Under the pieces are notes generated by a model. The model worked only from the letters and a program-made list of their open reading frames with translations. It had not been told where the DNA came from and searched no databases. A stretch of 64,000 nt of DNA from positions 121,501 to 185,500 of the forward strand of contig NW_022985560.1 of assembly GCF_010093815.1 (NCBI RefSeq), given 5' to 3'. The position numbers were made by a program, and so were the translations under genes. This stretch comes from Pseudovirgaria hyperparasitica. Lineage: Eukaryota > Ascomycota > Dothideomycetes > Acrospermales > Acrospermaceae. Positions 58,296-64,000 of the stretch are shown here, piece by piece (position 1 is the stretch's first letter; each line of letters opens with the position of its first letter).

Positions 58296-59063
58296 GTTGA
58301 GCGTAGGAGAGACGATGCGACATCCTAAGAAATTAATGGAGAGAGTAATAGGGAAGTGTTATACTATATATCGCGTTATCTCATTGAATCATCTTCTGTC
58401 GATGCTTTTGATCGTGTGGAAGTGCATAGGCCATGCCGTTATGCTATGATCCTTTAGCTAGAATACACCTGAGAACCATAATTAATATAAGCATTGTAAC
58501 GAAACATGCTGCTCCTTGTTACTCAAAATAGTAGAATGATGAGTGATTTTTCTGCAAGAGGATTCTCTTCCTGAAAATTCCCTGTTGTGGCCAGCCGCAG
58601 ATCCATGCTGCAACAGGGGCTGACACAGTCCGTGTCCAACCCCTCCTAGTAGTATTGGCGTTTCATCTCTATACATAGTCATAATATGTCATCTCTAGAT
58701 ATAGGAATGACATGTCCTCTATTCTAACTATAGAGTATTAATATTAATATACTACTCCTAATCTCTAATAAGAGCGATATAAAGCACCCCGCTACAAGAC
58801 TTATACATATACGCCCTATAAAGTAGTCTATGTACGGTGATTGCGGATTTACTTTACCTTCTATTACCGATCTGAGGATAGGTTAATAAGTCTAGCTATC
58901 AAATACGCCGGGAGGTACCAGTATCTGACATGCACCCGTGCAGACCGTGGACCCCTAAGCTTCCCAAGAACCTTACCACGACGTGTCACAGAGCCAGAGA
59001 TTTCAGTAGTCAGAAGTTAGAAATCAAAAGTCTCTGTAGCCGTAATTCACACAGGCACCACTG
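58296..59063. other. A/T-rich spacer upstream of the secreted gene
   Basis: 58.68-58.80 kb is rich in TA/AT steps (ATTAATATTAATATACTACT), unlike most of the window. No gene is seen. It could be a mutated old repeat, but no element is recognisable. Confidence 0.5.
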
Positions 59064-59186
59064 AGTACACGTGATTTGGCCGATTTTGACTGTTTTTGAC
59101 CTCGCAAGCTTCAAAACAACACTTAGTACACGTATGTTTGACTGATTCTGACTAGGTTTAACCTCGCAGACCATAAAACAACACTT
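59064..59186 (+). repeat. Tandem duplication of a ~61-bp unit
   Basis: Two head-to-tail copies (59064-59124 and 59125-59186). Each begins AGTACACGT, passes through a TTTGACTGATT-like stretch and CCTCGCA, and ends AAAACAACACTT. The second copy abuts the start of the decayed paralogue piece. Confidence 0.85.
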
Positions 59187-59492
59187 GATACTCTCTGCCT
59201 TGCATTCAAGGTTGGGACTGTTGAGCAGCCAGACTGCACAACACTTTCTACAACTCTGCCAAAAAGAAAAACCTCCCCAGTGTCGGAGAGCCATCGCGCA
59301 TATACCGAAGAGGCAGGCGTTCACGTGCAAGAGAGTCCAGGGTGCAAGGATGCGTTTGCTGGCGCTCCACAACACAACGCAAACATCATCCAACTGGTCA
59401 TGGCTATCGCAAGCATAGAATCTGGTGTAGTTCGCGAGGCGGAAAATCATAGGACTGATGTTGAGCAGGACACCAAACAAGCATTCGTTTAA
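59187..59492 (+). pseudogene. Decayed C-proximal piece of a paralogue of the 55893 gene
   Basis: DNA similarity to the intact gene resumes at CTGCCTTGCATTCAAGGTTG (the position of CLVFKVG) and runs past the stop codon. It includes NIIQLVMAIASIESGVVREA against NVIQLVQAIATIESNAIREA. It covers roughly the part missing from the piece at 56690-56820. The reading frame is broken. Confidence 0.85.
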
Positions 59493-60123
59493 TGAAAATC
59501 GGCCGGGGGTTGCGACCACGTCATTGAGCAAGAAAATTGGGACAAGGGTGAGGGAGTGGGAGATGAACCTTGTTGTTTGGAGGGGTAGGTAGTCAAGCGT
59601 CAATAAAATAACCTAGCATATATAGAGAGGATATCAGATATCGCTCATGGAACCTACTCCGTGACGCAAGCTCTAACTCTGACGAAATGGTCATGAGCCA
59701 TCAATACTCATGCTTTTACGGTCACCTGTAACAGAATGTGACAGGTGCTGGTAATATAGACAAAGCTGTTATTGTTGTTGTTGTTGCTGCTGTCCAGACA
59801 ATCACAGCTCCAAAACGAGGGAACAGCTCGGGCGCCTAATTAATTAGCGGGGAAGTTCATTAATCACCCCTAGCTTCGGGAGCGAGGTCCGATGTCGATC
59901 CCCCAAAATAGTCACGTCTCTCACCAGGTCCACGTTGAGTGCATATACCAAAGCGTAGAGTATCCGACTACGCGCGGGAGGTGCCGTTGGGCTACCTGAT
60001 GATTGAGCTAAAATTACACATGACCCCCCTATACGCCACATGTCTCGTCTCCATCGCCTAGAAAACCACCCAATGCTGCGCTGGACACAGGAGATTCGTT
60101 GCTCGGAGGCTGCCGACGAGCGC
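59493..60123. other. Spacer downstream of the SNF1 beta gene
   Basis: Contains a TTG/CTG microsatellite near 59771-59790. It probably includes the 3' UTR of the minus-strand gene. Confidence 0.55.
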
Positions 60124-62018
60124 CTAGTCGCCGTCATCGCTGGTAGGCTTGTACATGATGGTAGTGAGAAACTATGGTCTGTTAGCCTGGATACGCAAAG
60201 GGTACATACTGTACGATACGGCCTTACCTTCCTTTTGTAACGAATCGTCGCAGAAGTTGCGAGAACGTTGGAGCGGATGCTGCTGGTGGCGAGATGATTG
60301 AGGACAGTGTGATTTGGGTATGTGAGGACAGAGTTATCGTCTTTCATTGGGGTCTGGCCGTTGAGGATACTCTTGTTAAGGAACTGCGGGAGCGTGGGTG
60401 GGGCAGGAAGAGATCCCATGGCTTCAGTGGCGCGGGCAAAGCGAGACGAGTCTTCGGGTGCATCGAGGTCGAGCAAAAAGCGTGGAATTGTAGAGTGGTA
60501 TTTCTTTGGCGCAGCAGGAACGACGGGTGCAGGCTTCGTGCTGTGGGCTGGGGCCTCGGGGACCTTGAGGCCGGCGGGGGCGACTGGAGAGTTTTTAGGG
60601 ACAGAGGTGGAATGATAGGCAGCGCGGCTGGTAGGAGAAACGGCTTGATCGTGGGCGTCGGAGACGGGCTGCTTGCCTTCGGCTTTGGAGAGCTCGGAGG
60701 CTGCGGTGTGGTCTGCGCCTGGGTCATCGGGAGAGACTTCAATATAGTTGACGAGACTGTTGGTGAAGTCGACGGTGGCGGGGAGCTGATTGCTGATCTG
60801 CATGTCCCCATCGACGATGAACTTCAAGTGATGAGTTCCGGGAAGAAGAGGAATGGTAGTCGAAAGGACATTGCTATTCGGACTTGGGCCGCTGTAGCAA
60901 AGCTATGTCAGTAAATTTACCAAGGAACGACAGTCGCGCGAGACGCCACCCACAGCTAAGACAGTCTGTCGCAACACCACCAAGCTCGCACAAGTGGCTC
61001 CTCGCCCGTATAGGAGGGAGGGCTGACTGCACGAGAGAGGGGTAGTTACATTGCAGCTAGCGACTGTGTAACGTAGCAAGAACACGAGTAGAGGAAACAC
61101 TCACTTTGGATGAAGCTTGAACTTCCTGTCCCAATCTGCAAAGGTACCGGTCACGTAGACCTTTTCACCCTCGCCATTCCACTCCAGAAGCGTGTTGACC
61201 ACATGGCGACCCTCTTGTTCGGTAGGTAAGAAGTCGTCTGCCACACTCTCGTCGTCCTCGTCTGGCCTGCTCAGGTCGGAAGTATTGCGCAAAAGTGGCA
61301 CGTCGTCGATCTGGGCGATAGGAGCGCCTGCGGAGAGGTCGGCAGGTGTGATGATGGGCGAGCCTGGAGTGTGAAGCTCCTCGGCGATGGGGAGAGGTAC
61401 GCGCGGAGGCTGATGGAAGGTTGAAGGCGGAAGATACTTGTCGGGGGCGGTCGCGTGAGGGTCATTCTGAGGTTGCGAAAGTTTCGAGGCGTTTGACTGA
61501 GGGACATTCAGAGGCTGCGAGCTGACAGCAGGAAGCGGCGAAGGTCTGCGGGCGGGCGAGGCAGCCTGGACGGTTGTATCCCTTCTGGTCTTCTCTCTTG
61601 GGGTCTTTTCTCTGCTGGTTTCGTTGCCCATTGCGATGGGAATTGGTGAGGAATCGGGATTTGGGAGATGCGAGCGAACAGCTTGAGGAATTTGGATGTT
61701 TCCGGTGGTGTGGGATCTAGAACGAGCATGGACATGTGTTTTTGGAGTCACACTCGTGCGAGCAAAGGTTGCGGCGGTGACCTCGAGCGAGGCGGACGGC
61801 GGGGCGGCCGAAGACTTGACGTTATTTGGAGCCTTTGAGTTTGAGTTTGACGTGGACAGAGCTTGAACGCTGCCACGACGCTGCGGCTCTCTGCGCGGAG
61901 GATGAGGGAACAGCGGCTGTGAAGTCAGACCGGACTGTGGAGGAATGATGTTGTTCGGAGGAGGGAGAGGCGGAGGTGGAGGAGGGTTGTGCGAGTTGCG
62001 CGAGGTGTTGTTGCCCAT
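60124..62018 (-). CDS. SNF1/AMPK beta subunit (Gal83/Sip1/Sip2 family)
   Basis: A scaffold of the SNF1 kinase complex that anchors the alpha and gamma subunits and sets localisation in glucose signalling. Exons 62018-61105, 60891-60228 and 60171-60124 give 541 residues. The start MGNNTSRNS is a typical N-myristoylation signal. A long Pro/Ser-rich region follows. The CBM48 glycogen-binding domain (about 272-355) reads EWNGEGEKVYVTGTFADWD, LLPGTHHLKFIVDGDM and VDFTNSLVNYIEV. The C-terminal ASC domain (about 438-541) has STIPRFLLDLDAPED, VLTYPNHTVLNHLATSSI and ends IRYKRKFLTTIMYKP. The last exon is only 16 codons. The 213-nt intron splits an Asn codon. A second MGNETSREKT stretch about residue 130 mimics the N-terminal signal. 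Confidence 0.93.
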
Positions 62019-63140
62019 GATGGCGGCGCGCGAACTGGAGAACGAACAAGACGAGAGGACGAATGAAAGCCTGAGGTTGCAAAGTGTAATTAACGGCTTC
62101 AGGTACAGGTACAGTATAATAAGGGTATTATTAAGGTTGAACGCGTGATGCCCGCGGTGTACCGTTACCGTAACCGTAAAAGTACGTAAAACCTACGTAC
62201 ACGTAACCGTAACAGCTGGTGCGAGGTGGTGAGGTAAGGGCGAAAAGGCGTCCCGGGTATCGGGGAAGCTCCCAGAGCTGTTTTTGGGGCCAACAGAGCT
62301 TCTTTTTGGCGGGGTCGCTGGCTGGTGACGCCGAAAGTTGGGGGTGAGTAGACTGGCGCTGGGGCCTCGTCTAGCCTTCGTGGCGGGCGGGAGTCTGCGG
62401 TTTTAGGTTGTGGTTGTTGTTGTTGTTGTTGTTATTACCCGGGCCTGCAAGTGAGAATCAATTCTTCTGTTGCTCCAGTGGACTGAATGTCGGGCACACG
62501 ACAGCCCAACGACAGGGCCTCCTCCCATTAGCTGGACCGATCGAGTACAGCTGAATCGTCAACGGTCAGGTTGATCCGCGAGACGAACAGAACAGTAACT
62601 ACACAAGAAGGAAGAACCTGGAAGAGAAATGAACAGAAGAGGGTGAGAATGGAGCAGAGAGCCTGGAGATTGACGAGAGTGGGAGAGAGAGTGTGTATAT
62701 GAGTGGGTGAGCGAGTGAATGAGTGTATGAGTGAGAACGAGGTCCTGCAGCTGCATATCATTCTTTTTTCTCCTGTTGACAGATGGGAACCGCAGATCTT
62801 ACTTATTATCACTCACACTCCACATTCCTTGATTAGTTCTGCCCAGTCCCCATATCTATCACTGCCTGAGCCACTAGCAAGAATCCGTCAATTGAAAGCC
62901 CAAACATTGTCCTGCGCGAATTCAACATCAACATCATCATCGTCGTCGTCATTGTCATCATCTCCAGGTCCGCCGGAGTCGTGCCTTTAGGCTCTGTCTG
63001 CTGCTTGCGGTCTGTCCTATGTACGAGACAGGGGCCGCCCATCATCATCCCCACTTCAACTCGCCAACCCATCAAAACACCTCGACCGACCCACCAATTG
63101 ATCATTCATTTCATTCCATAATTACAACCCATCAATCGAC
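62019..63140. other. Divergent intergenic region with simple repeats
   Basis: Lies between the SNF1 beta gene and the membrane protein gene. It has a cluster of short GTAACCGTAA-type repeats near 62160-62215 and a GTT microsatellite near 62410-62435. A GAGTGA-rich stretch lies near 62680-62730. Both promoters must lie here. Confidence 0.55.
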
Positions 63141-63786
63141 ATGGCTGACATCGAAGAAGATACTGGTGCCGCCAGCCTGCCCAATGCCTCTTCTTTACAC
63201 CAATACTTCGCCCTCATCGGTAGCCTCTTCTACTACACTCTCATCCTACCCATCTACAAGCTCCTCCAGCTGCTTGTCTATCTGCTATCGCCCCTCTTCT
63301 ATGCCGTCCAGTTCCTCTTGCTGCCGGTGACATACTTACTGGGCTTTGTACTGAACATTCTTGGCTTTCCGTTTCGCTTGGAGGTTAGGACAAAGATCGA
63401 GGTATGCCCAGGTGCCTGCCTACCATTAGTTTAACCACGGACACGTGATTATGGTCGTGTGCTCACCATCTCTGCAGACCATATACACATATGTCGGTCT
63501 GGCCGTGCTACTTGGTCTCATTGCTGCCATCTCACTGCACGCCATTGTTGCCATGCTCTCGTCCGTACTCGGCTGGGACACACCCTCGTCACCACCATCT
63601 TACGACACCAACCAGAAACCTGCGCTAAGATCTGCTGCGTCGCATAGAGCCTCACGGAGAAGAAAGCATCAGGACTCACTCGAGGACATGGATAGCTCTG
63701 ATGCAGCCAACGCTGTGCGAACGAATACGTCACCCAAATCCAAACGCACAACCTTCTTTTCGCCCCCGGTGTTCAAGGAACTGTAA
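63141..63786 (+). CDS. Small multipass membrane protein of unknown function
   Basis: Exons 63141-63401 and 63478-63786 give 189 residues. Exon 1 encodes two or three hydrophobic segments (YFALIGSLFYYTLILPIYKL, LLVYLLSPLFYAVQFLLLPV, TYLLGFVLNILGFPF). Exon 2 opens with another (TYVGLAVLLGLIAAISLHAI) followed by a soluble, Ser-rich basic tail (HRASRRRKHQDSLEDM). I do not recognise the family. The protein probably resides in the ER or another internal membrane. The sequence after CTG-TAA forms a perfect donor (GTAAGT) over the stop codon, so a longer spliced form is possible. Confidence 0.7.
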
Positions 63787-64000
63787 GTATGAAAAGGCAG
63801 AACCGCCCTCGTGCATTACTTCATGTCTTATACCCAGAGTATGTCTATATACCTGTATCAAGCGTGACAGTGATTCCGAGCTTCTTGAACTCAACTCAAC
63901 CTAGTTCATGATACTACTTTTTCGTCCATACCGACAAAGCCTAACATTCCAATTCAATTCGATCCACAGCTCCATCTTGCCTTTGAATCTTTCTTCCTTC
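63787..64000. other. Window end
   Basis: 3' region of the membrane protein gene. C/T-rich at the very end, with CTTCCTTC, which may begin another promoter. Nothing can be called. Confidence 0.4.

Noticed and set aside
58681-58800. A/T-rich block as a possible mutated transposon
   Set aside because: Only base composition supports it, and no ends or coding motifs are visible.
59010-59603. Long minus-strand open frame (197 codons)
   Set aside because: It runs antisense through the paralogue relic and the tandem repeat, has no domain, and the sense-strand homology explains the sequence.

Overview
The window is nuclear DNA of a filamentous ascomycete (Pezizomycotina, most likely a dothideomycete). 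The evidence is intron-bearing genes with mostly 45-90 nt introns (GTANGT donors, CTAAC-like branch sites), an eL28 ribosomal protein gene, a Mei2-type RNA-binding protein, a YDR124W-like (DUF2841) regulator and a fungal STAND-type N-terminal domain. The class is an inference from protein style, not a search.

Layout. 1-712 holds the 3' end of an ABCC transporter. 713-8354 is a gene-free stretch with several short tandem repeats, ending in a pyrimidine-rich leader. 8355-16270 carries a DUF2841 nuclear protein and the TREX-2 scaffold SAC3. 17032-20811 has three minus-strand genes of unknown function, one with a PAM2-like motif. 21207-29920 is a dense housekeeping block: LYS9, SEC15, eL28, a small conserved membrane protein, HSH49/SF3B4 and TOM7. 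A STAND-N protein (30829-33163) and a Mei2-like protein (37820-39892) follow, each next to long gene-poor spacers. 47594-51750 is a second compact housekeeping block: BUD31, NDUFA6, RPC19/AC19 and a POS5-like NADH kinase.

51751-59500 looks accessory. It holds an unusual gene predicted to fuse an HNH-like module to an aminoglycoside-phosphotransferase-like kinase, a small fungal family gene with two decayed paralogue pieces, and between those pieces a gene for a secreted protein. The window ends with the SNF1/AMPK beta subunit (60124-62018) and a small multipass membrane protein (63141-63786).

How the genes relate. Many housekeeping genes are in head-to-head pairs about 400-500 bp apart. Three of these pairs join a nuclear RNA-machinery gene to a mitochondrial one (HSH49/TOM7, BUD31/NDUFA6, RPC19/POS5). 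LYS9 has a perfect Gcn4/CpcA-type site close upstream. Splice junctions were assigned by eye from GT/AG sites, phase and family conservation. No search was run.
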